From Candidatus Poribacteria bacterium (GTDB lineage Bacteria > Poribacteria > WGA-4E > WGA-3G): 64,000 nucleotides of DNA. The translations under genes were made by a program, and so were the position numbers. The DNA is taken from the NCBI GenBank assembly GCA_012267415.1, contig JAAXGN010000027.1, forward strand, positions 1-64,000, given 5' to 3'. Under the pieces are notes generated by a model that did not search any database, was not told where the DNA came from, and saw nothing but the letters and a program-made list of their open reading frames with translations. Each line of letters starts with the position of its first letter. The first letter of the stretch is position 1. This document shows positions 47,926 through 57,917 of the stretch, in pieces.

Positions 47926-48942
47926 CTATATTTCCCGTCCTACAGCAATTGCGATCGGTTTTATTTCTTGCATGAGTTTTTCAAATTGTTCAGGAAAGAG
48001 TGATTGTGCGCCGTCTCCTGTCATTGAATGGTCAGGATCATGATGTACTTCCAGCAATAATCCATCTGCGCCTGATGCTACGGATGCTTTTGTCATATCA
48101 CTTACGAGGCTCCTAATTCCTGTTCCGTGGCTGGGATCAACGACAATAGGTAGATGGCTTAATTGATGGACGGCTGGAACAGCATTGAGATCAAGTGTGT
48201 TTCGTGTATGCGTTTCAAAGGTTCTGATTCCGCGTTCACATAAGATGACGTCAGGATTTCCTTCAGATAGGATATATTCTGCTGCGAGTAGCCATTCTTC
48301 TATAGTTGACGCTAATCCTCTTTTGAGTATGACAGGTTTTCGTGCGCGTCCTACTTCGCGCAATAGATAGAAGTTTGTCATATTACGAGTGCCGAGTTGA
48401 AAGATGTCTGTATGCTCACCTACGATGTCGACTTCACTTGGTGTCATGACCTCTGTTACGATTCCCAATCCTGTTTCCTGTTTTGCGGTTGCGAGCATTT
48501 TGAGTGCCTCTAAACCGTAACCTTGGAAGCTATATGGACCGGTTCTGGGTTTAAAAGCACCGCCTCTGATAAAAGTTGCGCCAGCATTTTTTACGTATTT
48601 TGCGATGGTAACAATCTGTTCCGTGCTCTCTACTGCACAGGGACCTGCCATAACCGCAAGTTTTCGTCCCCCGATCTTCGTTCCGTTGACAGCAATGATG
48701 GTGGGTTCTTCCCGAAACTGTCGGCTTGCTAATTTATAGGGTGCCGTGATAGGCATCGTTTTTTCGACGCCGGACATTGATCCGATTGGCATATCTCCAA
48801 GCAATGTTTTATCTCCTATAACACCGATGACGGTGCGCTGTTCACCCGTCGAAATCTGTGCTTTCAAACCCACGCCTTCGACCCTTTTGACTATTTTATC
48901 AATTTGATCTGGCGTTGCATCTGGTTTGGTGACAATAACCAT
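47926..48942 (-). CDS. aroF: 3-deoxy-7-phosphoheptulonate (DAHP) synthase
   Basis: First step of the shikimate pathway: PEP plus erythrose 4-phosphate. It has 338 residues. An N-terminal ferredoxin-like regulatory domain (about 1-70) precedes the barrel, as in Thermotoga-type class I-beta enzymes. Motifs include [30 protein letters not shown] and [11 protein letters not shown]. The start has GGAGG eleven bases upstream. A full transcription attenuator precedes it (48990-49367), so the enzyme is controlled by aromatic amino-acid supply as well as, probably, by feedback on the N-terminal domain. Confidence 0.95.
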   Translation of the reverse strand: MVIVTKPDATPDQIDKIVKRVEGVGLKAQISTGEQRTVIGVIGDKTLLGDMPIGSMSGVEKTMPITAPYKLASRQFREEPTIIAVNGTKIGGRKLAVMAGPCAVESTEQIVTIAKYVKNAGATFIRGGAFKPRTGPYSFQGYGLEALKMLATAKQETGLGIVTEVMTPSEVDIVGEHTDIFQLGTRNMTNFYLLREVGRARKPVILKRGLASTIEEWLLAAEYILSEGNPDVILCERGIRTFETHTRNTLDLNAVPAVHQLSHLPIVVDPSHGTGIRSLVSDMTKASVASGADGLLLEVHHDPDHSMTGDGAQSLFPEQFEKLMQEIKPIAIAVGREI

Positions 48943-48989
48943 AATTTTAAAAATCCTCCGAAAAGACTGAATTGGTCAACACGATTATT

Positions 48990-49029
48990 AAAAAAAAACA
49001 ACCCAACACCGAAGTTTTTCGACGTTGGG
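48990..49029 (-). terminator. Rho-independent attenuator of aroF
   Basis: On the minus strand a 12-pair stem, CCCAACGTCGAA and TTCGGTGTTGGG, closes a four-base loop and is followed by TTGTTTTTTTTTT. It lies 48 bases before the aroF start, downstream of the leader peptide, so it can only act on aroF transcription. Confidence 0.88.
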
Positions 49030-49104
49030 GGTGAAGTGTGAAATCCATTGTAACTTGTACTGTCTTGCTTTTAGCCTTTTTTTAGGCTATCACTACCTAC
49101 CCCC
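49027..49104 (-). promoter_or_regulatory. antiterminator pairing partners and pause hairpin
   Basis: GGGGGT at 49104-49099, within the last codons of the leader peptide, is complementary to ACCCCC at 49032-49027. That segment forms the outer base of the terminator's 5' arm. Between them lies a small hairpin AGCC-TAAAAAAA-GGCT (49073-49088). A ribosome that reaches the leader stop would cover GGGGGT and allow termination. One that stalls earlier on aromatic codons leaves it free to pair and prevent termination. Confidence 0.65.
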
Positions 49105-49239
49105 GCAGTGCGTAAACGGGTATAATAAGGTCATAAAATATGCCCAAAAGTATAAAGCGTAATCCCGTGAATTCGTCCGGCTGGACTGGGATCCATTCTT
49201 GTGTGCTGTCATGTAGGCAATGTGTTCAAGTTTTTTCAT
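49093..49239 (-). CDS. aroF leader peptide, rich in Tyr, Phe and Trp
   Basis: A 48-codon reading frame, MKKLEHIAY to FTHCGGR, too short for usual gene calls. Its second half holds DYALYFWAYFMTLLYPF: four Tyr, four Phe and one Trp in 17 residues. An AGGA site lies about eight bases before the ATG. It stands between a consensus promoter and a terminator directly in front of DAHP synthase. This is the arrangement of trp- and phe-type attenuators, and the codons sensed match the end products of the pathway. Confidence 0.85.
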   Translation of the reverse strand: MKKLEHIAYMTAHKNGSQSSRTNSRDYALYFWAYFMTLLYPFTHCGGR

Positions 49240-49337
49240 CTACGAAATCCTGAATACCTTAGTTGGTAGTATTAATGTAATTAGTAGATAAAACGTGATA
49301 CAAGAGAAAAAGTTTAATTAAACTACATTATCATAGT

Positions 49338-49367
49338 ATTATATCATATAATTAGGAGTTATGTCAA
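49338..49367 (-). promoter_or_regulatory. consensus promoter of the aroF leader
   Basis: On the minus strand a perfect TTGACA (49367-49362) and a perfect TATAAT (49343-49338) stand 18 bases apart, just after the tyrS stop. Transcription would start near 49331, about 92 bases before the leader peptide. Confidence 0.8.
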
Positions 49368-49368
49368 A

Positions 49369-50607
49369 TTATTTATTTAGCAAGATACGGTGATATCGTT
49401 TTTTACCTGCTCGTAGGAGCAAAGACTCGTCCTTTAAGGAATTTGTATCCATTACGATTTTTATATCTTTCTGTTGCTCTTCATTAACATAAGCACCACC
49501 TTGTTCTATGAGTCTCCGTGCTTCACTACGTGAGTTTGCTAAACCGACTTCATGAAAGAGTTGGATGATAGGTATACCTTCTTCCAGGCGGTCTTTGGAT
49601 ATTGTAGTAGTTGGCATTGCGTCAAGGTCCATGCCTTCTCCTCCGAAAGCCGCCCGTGAAGTTTCCTGTGCTCTGTCTGCCTGTTCTTTACCGTGTGCGA
49701 GTTTTGTTGCTTCGTAAGCCAGTATATTTTTTGCTTCTCTAATCTCATCGTGTTCCAATTTGCCAAGTCTTTGCACTTCTTTCATTGGCAAAAAAGTGAA
49801 AAAAGCTAAGAACCGTTCAACGTCTCGGTCATCGGTGTTGATCCAATATTGATAGAATTGGTATGGTGTTGTTTTATCTGGGTCTAACCATATAGCTCCG
49901 CCTGCAGTTTTACCCATTTTTGCTCCACCAGCGGTTGTCAGAAGTGGAAATGTTAATCCGTGCACTCTTTCACCTTCAATCCTCCTTACGAGGTCAACAC
50001 CTGCGAGTATATTTCCCCATTGATCATCACCGCCCAATTGTAGCACACAATTATGTTCCTGAAATAGTCGTAGATAGTCGTAGGCTTGTAAGAGTTGGTA
50101 ATTGAATTCGAGAAATGAAAGTCCCATTTCGCGTTCAAGTCTTTGTCTATATCCTTCAGCGCGCATCATTTCGTTGACGCGAAAGTGTTTACCTATTTCG
50201 CGTAGAAATTCTACATAGTTAAGGGAAAGCAGCCATTCAGCGTTGTTTAGGAATAATCCTGCTGTGTTATCCAATTGGATGTAGCGTTGTAGCTGTTTGA
50301 GTATACGTGCGCCGTTTTTTTCGATCTGTTCAGCAGCGATCATAGGTCGCATTTCGGTTTTATCTGTCGGGTCACCGATCATGGTGGTGCCGCCGCCTAT
50401 TATGGCGATGGGTTTATGACCAGCCTGCTGTAGATGTGCCATTGCCATAATCGGGACAAGACTACCGGCGTGCAGACTATCTGCTGTTGGGTCAAATCCG
50501 ACATAATATGCTATCTGCGTTTCAGTGAGTAGTCGTGATACGATTTCTTCGTTAGTACACTGCTGGACGAAACCCCGCTGTTGCAAGGTCTCAAACACAT
50601 TTGACAT
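49369..50607 (-). CDS. tyrS: tyrosyl-tRNA synthetase
   Basis: Class I synthetase charging tRNA-Tyr. It has 412 residues. The HIGH-like signature is DPTADSLHAGSLV, the KMSKS-like loop is AKMGKTAGGA, and a C-terminal S4 RNA-binding domain starts at about 345 (SRSEARRLIEQGGAYVN). The pattern fits the TyrZ/proteobacterial-like branch. GGAGG precedes the start. No T-box leader was seen upstream. It lies just before the aroF attenuator, so tyrosine charging and aromatic synthesis genes are neighbours. Confidence 0.95.
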   Translation of the reverse strand: MSNVFETLQQRGFVQQCTNEEIVSRLLTETQIAYYVGFDPTADSLHAGSLVPIMAMAHLQQAGHKPIAIIGGGTTMIGDPTDKTEMRPMIAAEQIEKNGARILKQLQRYIQLDNTAGLFLNNAEWLLSLNYVEFLREIGKHFRVNEMMRAEGYRQRLEREMGLSFLEFNYQLLQAYDYLRLFQEHNCVLQLGGDDQWGNILAGVDLVRRIEGERVHGLTFPLLTTAGGAKMGKTAGGAIWLDPDKTTPYQFYQYWINTDDRDVERFLAFFTFLPMKEVQRLGKLEHDEIREAKNILAYEATKLAHGKEQADRAQETSRAAFGGEGMDLDAMPTTTISKDRLEEGIPIIQLFHEVGLANSRSEARRLIEQGGAYVNEEQQKDIKIVMDTNSLKDESLLLRAGKKRYHRILLNK

Positions 50608-51030
50608 GGGAGTTTATCCTCCAAATATTTTAAATATGGTATCATAAAGGAAATTTTTTGTCAATTTATGTTGAATTATTTATCAAACTCATGTAAACTG
50701 TACTCAAAATTGAAAAAATACAGACAGAATAAAATATAATGGACTGTTGACCTTTAAATTACCTGAGGGGTGTGCATAATAATTCGCTCTATCAACACAG
50801 ACAGGGAAAGATAGCAAGTGCCACTTGAGGCATAGAAATGCTGTTTGTTGTAGCACAATTCATTATGTGATTTTGACGTTATGGACGGCACACGGAGTGT
50901 GCCTGCTACTATTAAGAACATCCTGTGACATTCAAATATTTATGTACACCCTTCAATTACCTGTGAATTCTTTCTTAGCAGGACAGAGTTACAGCATTTT
51001 AGATTAGACAGAACAATAGGAGGAACACTC
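50608..51030. other. 423-base intergenic region between divergent tyrS and TPR gene
   Basis: AT-rich, with a hairpin 'ggcacacggagtgtgcc' (50885-50901) that recurs at 59462-59478. It probably contains the two divergent promoters, but I see no strong consensus boxes. An AGGAGGA site before 51031 serves the TPR gene. No gene is supported. Confidence 0.55.
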
Positions 51031-53808
51031 ATGAATTTCAGAGGAAAAATCGTATGGACAGCGAACCGTTCTCTATTTATATTTGCTGTCCTCTTTACTG
51101 TAACTTGTAGTTCATGCGCTCTAAGACAGCAATCAGTTGTTGAACGAAGTGCACAAACCGAAAAAAATCTACGTGAATTCAACAGTTGGGCACTAGACTA
51201 TCCTGATAAAGCAGAGAAAATTGAGGAAGCTATCCGAGAGGTTCAGGAGGATCCTGAGTCATCCCTTTTAGATAAGATACTAGCCCGGGCCTGGATCCTG
51301 CAAAAGGAAGAGAAAATTGCGGAGGCTATCGAAAAGTGGCGTGCCGCTGCAAATATCGCTGAAGAAATGGATAACATATTTGCCGCCCGATTATTTTTAT
51401 CCGTTGGTCATCTTCTACTGGAGAATGATAGAGGTAATGAGGCACTTGCCATTTACGACAAGGTGCTCTTACTAAAGCCTGATTATTCACGGGCTTACTA
51501 CCATCGGGGGCTTGCTAAGGATGAACTGGGACAACATGAAGCAGCAACTTCTGATTATGAGGCAGCACTTGCAGGTTATGATGAGGCAATTCGGCTGAGC
51601 CGAGACGATGCTAGTAGTTATTATTATCGTGGAAATGTGAAATACTATCTTAAGCAATATGAATCTGCGATTGCTGACTATGATGAGGCGATTCGCTTAA
51701 ACCCTAATGATGTAAAGTTCTATGATTTGCGTAGCGTTGCGAAGGCTGATCTTGGTCAATATGAAGCAGCAATTGCTGATTGTGATGAGGCAATTCGTTT
51801 GAACCCTAATATTGCATGGCTCTACACCAATAGGGGGCTTTCGAGTGCAAACCTTGGTCAACATGATTCGGCGATTTCCGATTTCAATGAAGCCATACGC
51901 TTAGAACCAAACCATTTCAATGCTTACGTCAGCCGGGGAATCGTAAAGATCTATCTTAAGCAATATGATTCTGCAATTGAAGATTTCAATGAAGCAATAC
52001 GCATAGAACCAAATGACAGTGGTGCCTATAATGGCAGGGGGTCTGCGAAACACGATCTTAAGCAATATGAGTCGGCGATTGAAGATTTCAATGAAGCAAT
52101 ACGCATAGAACCAAATGATGCTGCTGCCTATAATAACCGAGGACTTGTAAAGCTTGAACTTAGGCAATATGAGTCTGCGATTACCGATTTCAACGAAGCC
52201 ATACGCTTAAAACCGGAGAGTGCTGATGCCTATAATAACCGAGGACTTGTCAAAAGTGACCTTGCTCAATATGAGTCTGCAATTGAAGACTTCAATGAAG
52301 CCACACGCTTAGAACCAAATGATGCCGCTGCCTACAACGGCCGGGGATCTGCGAAACTCTATCTTGAGCAGCATGAGTCTGCGATTACCGATTTCAACGA
52401 AGCCATACGCTTAAAACCGGAGAGTGCTGATGCCTATAATAACCGAGGACTTGTAAAGCTTGAACTTAGGCAGCATGAGTCTGCGATTACCGATTTCAAC
52501 GAAGCCATACGCTTAGATTCAGAAGATGCAGCTGCTTATAATAACCGAGGACTTGTAAAGCTTGAACTTAAGCAGTATGAGTCTGCGATTGCTGATTTCA
52601 ATGAAGTTATACGTTTAGACCCGGATGACGCTCAGGCTTACCTCAATCAGGGCAGGACAAAATTGCAGGTTGGCCTGTACGAAGAGGCGGTTACCAATTG
52701 TAATGAAGCAATTGCTCTTAGTTCTGATGATACTGAAGCTTACCGTATCAGAGGTACTGCAAAGTTCCAATTAGGTCAATATGAGTCTGCGATTGAAGAC
52801 CTTGATGAGGCAATTGCTTTAAGTCCTGATTATGCTGGAACTTACTACATCAGAGGTATTGCGAAGTTCCAATTGGGTCAATATGAGTCTATGTTTGAAG
52901 ACCTGGATAAAACCATCCGAATGAATCTAAAACATGCCGAAGTCTATGCTAATCGCGGTATTGCTCAGATTGAGTTAGGTCAATATAAGTCTGCGATTGA
53001 AGACTTTGATGAGGCAATTCAACTAAACCCAAATGATGCTGCGGCTTATGCGAACCGAGGGTATTCAAATTTAAAACTTGAGAAGTATGAATCTGCGATT
53101 GCAGATTGTGATACGTCTATTCGTTTAAATGCAGATAATGCTATAGCTTATAGCAATAGAGGTTCTGCGAAGTTTCACATGAAACAGTATGAGTCTGCGG
53201 TCACCGATTTTGATGAAGCAATTCGGCTTAGACCCTCTTACGCCGATGACTATTATCGTCGTGGCAAAGCAAAACTTGAACTGGGACAACATGAAGCAGC
53301 AATTGCTGATTTTGACGAAGCAATCCGCTTATCAGATCTTGCAGGTGCCTATAAAGCTAGAGGGGATGCAAAATCTGCCCTGGGGCAGGTTGATGAGGCG
53401 AAAATAGATTTCGCGAATGCCTCTAACAGTCGAGGTGAAGTCAAGTTAGAGCAAGGTGAGTATGAGTCTGCGATTGCAGACTTTGATGAAGCAATTCGGT
53501 TGAATCCAAATTTCGCTGTTGCCTATAATAACCGTGGGCAAACCAAGAGTAAAGTCGGGAAATATAAAGAGGCAATTGCTGACTTTGATGAGGCGATCCG
53601 AATTAACCCAGATAGTGCTTTCATCTATTATGATAATCGAGCTGATGCTAAGGAAGCTTTAGGTCGCAAAGAAGCAGAATTGGATCGCCAAGCAGCGCAG
53701 GAGGCATTGGAAGAATTATTGCGGGAAACCGAGGAATTAATACGGGAACTTGACGAACAACACACTCCAGCACCTGAAAATTCTGAGGAATCACCTAACC
53801 CCCAATGA
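51031..53808 (+). CDS. tetratricopeptide repeat protein, about 22 TPRs, exported
   Basis: A 925-residue protein. An N-terminal export signal ends in VTCSSCAL; a lipobox at C26 or C29 is possible, which would make it a lipoprotein. From about residue 130 to 890 there are about 22 TPR units of 34 residues with the pattern YESAIADFNEAIRLNPND-AYNNRG; one or two near the C terminus are degenerate. The last part is a Glu-rich helix. TPR arrays bind partner proteins; the partner here is unknown. Some neighbouring repeats are nearly identical at DNA level (52150-52560), pointing to recent internal duplication. The Omp85 gene follows. Confidence 0.9.
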   Translation: MNFRGKIVWTANRSLFIFAVLFTVTCSSCALRQQSVVERSAQTEKNLREFNSWALDYPDKAEKIEEAIREVQEDPESSLLDKILARAWILQKEEKIAEAIEKWRAAANIAEEMDNIFAARLFLSVGHLLLENDRGNEALAIYDKVLLLKPDYSRAYYHRGLAKDELGQHEAATSDYEAALAGYDEAIRLSRDDASSYYYRGNVKYYLKQYESAIADYDEAIRLNPNDVKFYDLRSVAKADLGQYEAAIADCDEAIRLNPNIAWLYTNRGLSSANLGQHDSAISDFNEAIRLEPNHFNAYVSRGIVKIYLKQYDSAIEDFNEAIRIEPNDSGAYNGRGSAKHDLKQYESAIEDFNEAIRIEPNDAAAYNNRGLVKLELRQYESAITDFNEAIRLKPESADAYNNRGLVKSDLAQYESAIEDFNEATRLEPNDAAAYNGRGSAKLYLEQHESAITDFNEAIRLKPESADAYNNRGLVKLELRQHESAITDFNEAIRLDSEDAAAYNNRGLVKLELKQYESAIADFNEVIRLDPDDAQAYLNQGRTKLQVGLYEEAVTNCNEAIALSSDDTEAYRIRGTAKFQLGQYESAIEDLDEAIALSPDYAGTYYIRGIAKFQLGQYESMFEDLDKTIRMNLKHAEVYANRGIAQIELGQYKSAIEDFDEAIQLNPNDAAAYANRGYSNLKLEKYESAIADCDTSIRLNADNAIAYSNRGSAKFHMKQYESAVTDFDEAIRLRPSYADDYYRRGKAKLELGQHEAAIADFDEAIRLSDLAGAYKARGDAKSALGQVDEAKIDFANASNSRGEVKLEQGEYESAIADFDEAIRLNPNFAVAYNNRGQTKSKVGKYKEAIADFDEAIRINPDSAFIYYDNRADAKEALGRKEAELDRQAAQEALEELLRETEELIRELDEQHTPAPENSEESPNPQ
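52150..52560 (+). repeat. near-identical DNA repeats inside the TPR gene
   Basis: Stretches of about 75 bases around 'gagtctgcgattaccgattt' to 'gcctataataaccgaggact' are the same at about 52171-52248 and 52375-52452, and partly again at about 52480-52556. Such blocks can recombine and change the TPR number. Confidence 0.75.
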
Positions 53809-53849
53809 ATCTCATTGCCCACTAGTGTTCTGTCCAATCAAAAAATGGG

Positions 53850-53935
53850 GTGCTCCCGTTTATAGTAGGGCAATTCATTGCCCGTTTCTGCGGGAAGAAC
53901 GGGCAATGAATTGCCCTACTACAAATGGCTTCAAA
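53850..53935. repeat. 'gggcaatgaattgccctactacaaa' inverted pair
   Basis: 'gtagggcaattcattgcccg' and, 25 bases later, 'cgggcaatgaattgccctac' face each other. Single copies lie at 27453-27480 (inside the N-terminal coding part of the DUF5916 gene) and 55878-55905. Confidence 0.85.
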
Positions 53936-53965
53936 TATAATTCAAAGGTAGACAGTCTACTAGGT

Positions 53966-55843
53966 ATGCATTCCATGCGATCTTTTCAGTCCATATTTCT
54001 ACCGATTCTCCTTTGCTTTCTCATTATATATCTTACTTTTCAAACTAAAGAAACTTATGGGATTGAGGGGTTATCTATAAAGGAAAATGATACGACAGAG
54101 GACGCGACTGATATTGACTCCATCCCTCTCTACAATATTACAAAACTAACCTTTGATGGCAACAAACATTTCAGTCAAAGAAAGTTACGTGATCTGTTCG
54201 GTTGGGAGAAAAAAAAGGTGTATTCACGTAACGAGATCAGAGATGGATTCAATCGAATTGTGTCATCCTATCGTCATGATGGTTATGTTTTTGCACAGGT
54301 GTTACCTGTTCCTACCCCACATTCAGCTGACAATTCTCGTTTGGCAATAGATACAAGAATCCGTGAAGGTAAGAGACTCCGCTATGGTGATTTTTCACTT
54401 TCGGGAAATAAACTGCTGCCTAATTCTGAGATTCTACGAGAAATGCATCTACACAATGGAAAGTTTTTTACGAAAACATCTCTTGAACAAGGTATAGAAA
54501 GAACACAGTTTCTGTATAGTGAACATGGCTATCCGAAGGTTGAAATTGAACCGACAATTACACATCTCTCACCTGCAGATGGTAGAATCTATTTTACACT
54601 GAAAATCAACGAAGGCGCCCTTGTTAAGCTCAGTGAGATTAAGGTAAGTGGATTACATAAGACAAAACCTTATGTTGTCCTTAGAGAAATTCCATTGCAG
54701 GTGAACGAAACGTATAATCAAAGAAAGATTGATCAAAGCTACCACCGATTGCGAAATTTAGGTTATTTTTATCAGATTCATCCTAATATGTTAGAAGAAG
54801 GTCCAACAGATGATTCTATTATCTTTAATGCGAAGGTTACTGAAGCGCGGACTGGTAGATTAATTGGGATACTGGGTTATGCACCTCCCGTTGAAGGTTC
54901 TGATAATGTTCCTCAACTTACGGGGGTGGTTGAAGTCAGTGAGACGAATTTCCTTGGTACTGGACGTAATATCAATTTCTATTGGAAATCTGGTCTGTTG
55001 AGATCACTGAGTGTCGGATATACTGAACCTTGGATATTCGGCAGACCTATCTCTTTAGGATTCTCATATAGTCAACTCAAACAACGTAGTCAATTCAATG
55101 ATGCAGAATCAGAGGAAAAGTCGGGTAGCATTAGTGGTAATACAAGATTTGGGGATTTCTATCAAAGCGAGGTAATTTTCGGTTATAAACAGATTCGCTA
55201 TGATACACTAATCCCACAGCCTACAATTCCTATCATACAGTCCGCTATCAATGACAGTGATAATGCTGTCTCTGATACATCCCCCCTACAGATGCATAGC
55301 GGTTCAAAATACAGCATTTCCGTTCGTTTCACAAGGGATTCGCGAGACTATTATCTAAACCCAACACAAGGTAGAAGAGACAGTATCGCAGTTGAGGTAT
55401 CACGAAGTGACTTCAGACTAAGGAAGCTATGGCTTGATATTCAGCAGTATTTTCAGACGTGGGAAAACCAAATCATCGCTATAGAGATACACGGTGCATC
55501 GGCATGGGGAATAAATATACCACCGACAGAACTCTTTTATTTAGGGGGTGTCAATACTTTAAGAGGTTATGACGAGGATTGGTTTTCTGGTCCGCGTCGT
55601 GCTCATGCTACGATTGAATATCGATTCCTGATGGGTAGGAATTCTCAGATATTTGCTTTTTCAGATATGGGCTCGGTTACTTTCGTGGATAAACCGTCAA
55701 CGTTTGACAAACTCCGTGTTGGGTACGGTATTGGTGCGCGACTTGAATCTAAAGGGGGGATAATCCAATTGGATTATGGCCTGGCTGCTGGTGATTCAGC
55801 ACTACGTGGGAAAATCCATGTGAAGTTAGGTGCATCTTTTTAA
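53966..55843 (+). CDS. Omp85/BamA-TamA family outer-membrane protein
   Basis: A 625-residue protein. A signal peptide (SIFLPILLCFLIIYLTF) is followed by about four POTRA domains (from YNITKLTFDGNKHFSQRKLR to about residue 300). A C-terminal 16-strand barrel has FTRDSRDYYLNPTQGRR and LGGVNTLRGYDEDWFSGPR, with RGY the conserved loop-6 tip motif. It assembles or exports proteins across the outer membrane. The size is between TamA and BamA, so this may not be the essential BamA. I start at ATG 53966; a frame opening at 53750 runs through the upstream repeat and the end of the TPR gene. Confidence 0.88.
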   Translation: MHSMRSFQSIFLPILLCFLIIYLTFQTKETYGIEGLSIKENDTTEDATDIDSIPLYNITKLTFDGNKHFSQRKLRDLFGWEKKKVYSRNEIRDGFNRIVSSYRHDGYVFAQVLPVPTPHSADNSRLAIDTRIREGKRLRYGDFSLSGNKLLPNSEILREMHLHNGKFFTKTSLEQGIERTQFLYSEHGYPKVEIEPTITHLSPADGRIYFTLKINEGALVKLSEIKVSGLHKTKPYVVLREIPLQVNETYNQRKIDQSYHRLRNLGYFYQIHPNMLEEGPTDDSIIFNAKVTEARTGRLIGILGYAPPVEGSDNVPQLTGVVEVSETNFLGTGRNINFYWKSGLLRSLSVGYTEPWIFGRPISLGFSYSQLKQRSQFNDAESEEKSGSISGNTRFGDFYQSEVIFGYKQIRYDTLIPQPTIPIIQSAINDSDNAVSDTSPLQMHSGSKYSISVRFTRDSRDYYLNPTQGRRDSIAVEVSRSDFRLRKLWLDIQQYFQTWENQIIAIEIHGASAWGINIPPTELFYLGGVNTLRGYDEDWFSGPRRAHATIEYRFLMGRNSQIFAFSDMGSVTFVDKPSTFDKLRVGYGIGARLESKGGIIQLDYGLAAGDSALRGKIHVKLGASF

Positions 55844-55923
55844 CCGACATTGTAAGGAATCACAAGAAAACGGTAAGACGGGCAATGAATTGCCCTACTA
55901 CAAACAGCACTTCTTTAAATTGA

Positions 55924-55952
55924 TTGCAACAATCGTAAATCTGTGTTAGTAT
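55924..55952 (+). promoter_or_regulatory. possible promoter of pckG
   Basis: TTGCAA (55924-55929) and TAGTAT (55947-55952) are 17 bases apart, 30 bases before the ATG. Confidence 0.45.
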
Positions 55953-55981
55953 ATCTTGACAATATAAAAATGGAGGATTGA

Positions 55982-57766
55982 ATGACAAACAATAGTAAAC
56001 TGCTCAGTTGGGTTAAGGAAACAGCGGAGCTGTGCCAACCCGATGATATTTATTGGTGCGATGGTTCACAAGAGGAGAATGACCGTCTCTGTGAACAATT
56101 GGTGCAAAATGGGACTTTTATTCGTTTAAATCCGGATAAGAGACCCGGCAGCTACCTTGCACGTTCTGATCCTGAAGACGTTGCTCGCGTTGAAGGTAGA
56201 ACATACATCTGCGCCAAAACCTCAGCTGAAGCAGGACCAACAAACAATTGGCACGATCCAGTAGAAATGAAGGCAACATTAAATGGCTTATTTAAGGGGT
56301 GCATGAAAGGTAGAACAATGTATGTTGTTCCTTTCAGTATGGGTCCGCTTGGATCACCGATTTCACATATCGGTGTTGAAATAAGTGATTCGCCTTATGT
56401 TGTGGTAAATATGCGTATTATGACCCGTATGGGTAAAGAGGTATTGGATATCTTAGGGGAAGATGGTGATTTTGTGCCGTGTTTACACTCTGTCGGCGCA
56501 CCGCTTGAACCCGGACAGGAAGATGTTTCTTGGCCCTGCAATCCTGACAATAAGTATATTGTCCACTTCCCAGAGGAACGTTCTATCTGGTCTTTTGGCA
56601 GTGGATATGGTGGTAACGCCTTACTGGGTAAGAAATGTTATGCGCTGCGGATTGCTTCCATTATGGCAAAAAACGATGGTTGGATGGCGGAACACATGCT
56701 CATCTTAGGATTAACAAATCCTGAAGGTAAAAAGACATACATTGCTGCAGCATTTCCGAGTGCTTGTGGGAAAACGAACCTTGCCATGCTAACACCTACG
56801 ATACCCGGTTGGAAAGCAGAGACAATTGGTGATGACATCGCCTGGATGAAATTTGGTGAAGATGGTAGGCTGTATGCAATCAATCCAGAAGCGGGATTTT
56901 TTGGTGTTGCTCCAGGTACTTCTATGGACACAAATCCGAATGCAATGCACACGCTTGCATCAAACTCCATATTTACCAATTCCGCTCTGACAGAGGAAAA
57001 TGATGTTTGGTGGGAAGAGATGAGTGACGATGTACCGGATACATTAACAAGCTGGCTTGGTGAAGAATGGCATCCTGGTGATGAAAAAACCGCTGCACAT
57101 CCTAATTCACGTTATACGACTCCAGCATCCCAATGTCCTATCATTGATCCGAGTTGGGAAGACCCAAACGGTGTGCCGATTTCTGCAATTTTGTTTGGTG
57201 GTAGACGCGCGTCCACTGTTCCTCTGGTGTTTGAGGCGTTCAATTGGCAACATGGAACGTTTATCGGTTCAATTGCCTCGTCAGAACGAACTGCTGCAGC
57301 TGCTGGTACAGTTGGCGAACTGCGCCGGGATCCCATGGCAATGCTCCCATTCTGTGGATACAATATGGGGGATTACTTTGCACATTGGTTAGAGATGGGT
57401 GAGAAAACCGATGCGGATAAACTCCCCCGTATCTTCTATGTTAATTGGTTCCGTAAGGATGAAGATGGTGGTTGGTTGTGGCCAGGTTTCGGTGAGAATA
57501 GTCGTGTGCTGAAGTGGATCGTTGATCGGATCAACGGTGAAGCGGAAGCTACTGAAACACCAATCGGTTTTGTACCTGCGAAAAATGCAATTGACACCTC
57601 TGGCATCAACGTTACTGAAGAACAGATGGACGAGCTACTGCATGTAGACAGAGAAGAGTGGTTGAATGAGATTACATCAATCCGTGAACACTATGCCCGG
57701 TTTGAGGAGAGACTGCCAAAGGCTCTGTCAGACGAATTGGATGCTTTAGAAGCGCGTTTAAAGTAG
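55982..57766 (+). CDS. pckG: phosphoenolpyruvate carboxykinase (GTP)
   Basis: Gluconeogenic conversion of oxaloacetate to PEP with GTP. It has 594 residues, the usual length for the GTP-type enzyme. The P-loop is in [42 protein letters not shown] and [14 protein letters not shown] follow. GGAGG stands five bases before the ATG. With acs it points to growth on acetate, amino acids or other gluconeogenic carbon. It is followed by a long inverted repeat that may end transcription. Confidence 0.96.
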   Translation: MTNNSKLLSWVKETAELCQPDDIYWCDGSQEENDRLCEQLVQNGTFIRLNPDKRPGSYLARSDPEDVARVEGRTYICAKTSAEAGPTNNWHDPVEMKATLNGLFKGCMKGRTMYVVPFSMGPLGSPISHIGVEISDSPYVVVNMRIMTRMGKEVLDILGEDGDFVPCLHSVGAPLEPGQEDVSWPCNPDNKYIVHFPEERSIWSFGSGYGGNALLGKKCYALRIASIMAKNDGWMAEHMLILGLTNPEGKKTYIAAAFPSACGKTNLAMLTPTIPGWKAETIGDDIAWMKFGEDGRLYAINPEAGFFGVAPGTSMDTNPNAMHTLASNSIFTNSALTEENDVWWEEMSDDVPDTLTSWLGEEWHPGDEKTAAHPNSRYTTPASQCPIIDPSWEDPNGVPISAILFGGRRASTVPLVFEAFNWQHGTFIGSIASSERTAAAAGTVGELRRDPMAMLPFCGYNMGDYFAHWLEMGEKTDADKLPRIFYVNWFRKDEDGGWLWPGFGENSRVLKWIVDRINGEAEATETPIGFVPAKNAIDTSGINVTEEQMDELLHVDREEWLNEITSIREHYARFEERLPKALSDELDALEARLK

Positions 57767-57789
57767 AACTGTCAATATAGACTGTGTTT

Positions 57790-57831
57790 TGTGTCGTAGC
57801 GGGTTCGTATCAGATAGAATACTACGACACA
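57790..57831. terminator. 10-bp inverted repeat after pckG
   Basis: TGTGTCGTAG (57790-57799) and CTACGACACA (57822-57831) are perfect arms around a 22-base loop. No T-run follows, so it is either a weak terminator or an extragenic palindrome. Confidence 0.5.
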
Positions 57832-57917
57832 AACCGTAGTTTCAATTTCCATTTATCTTCTGTGGTTTTCATTAAAGACAATCCGTATCACATTTTGCTA
57901 ACAATAGGGGAGAGGCT

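Noticed and set aside
50608-50800. T-box leader upstream of tyrS
   Set aside because: I searched for the T-box sequence AGGGTGG-x-ACCGCG and a following terminator on the minus strand and found neither.
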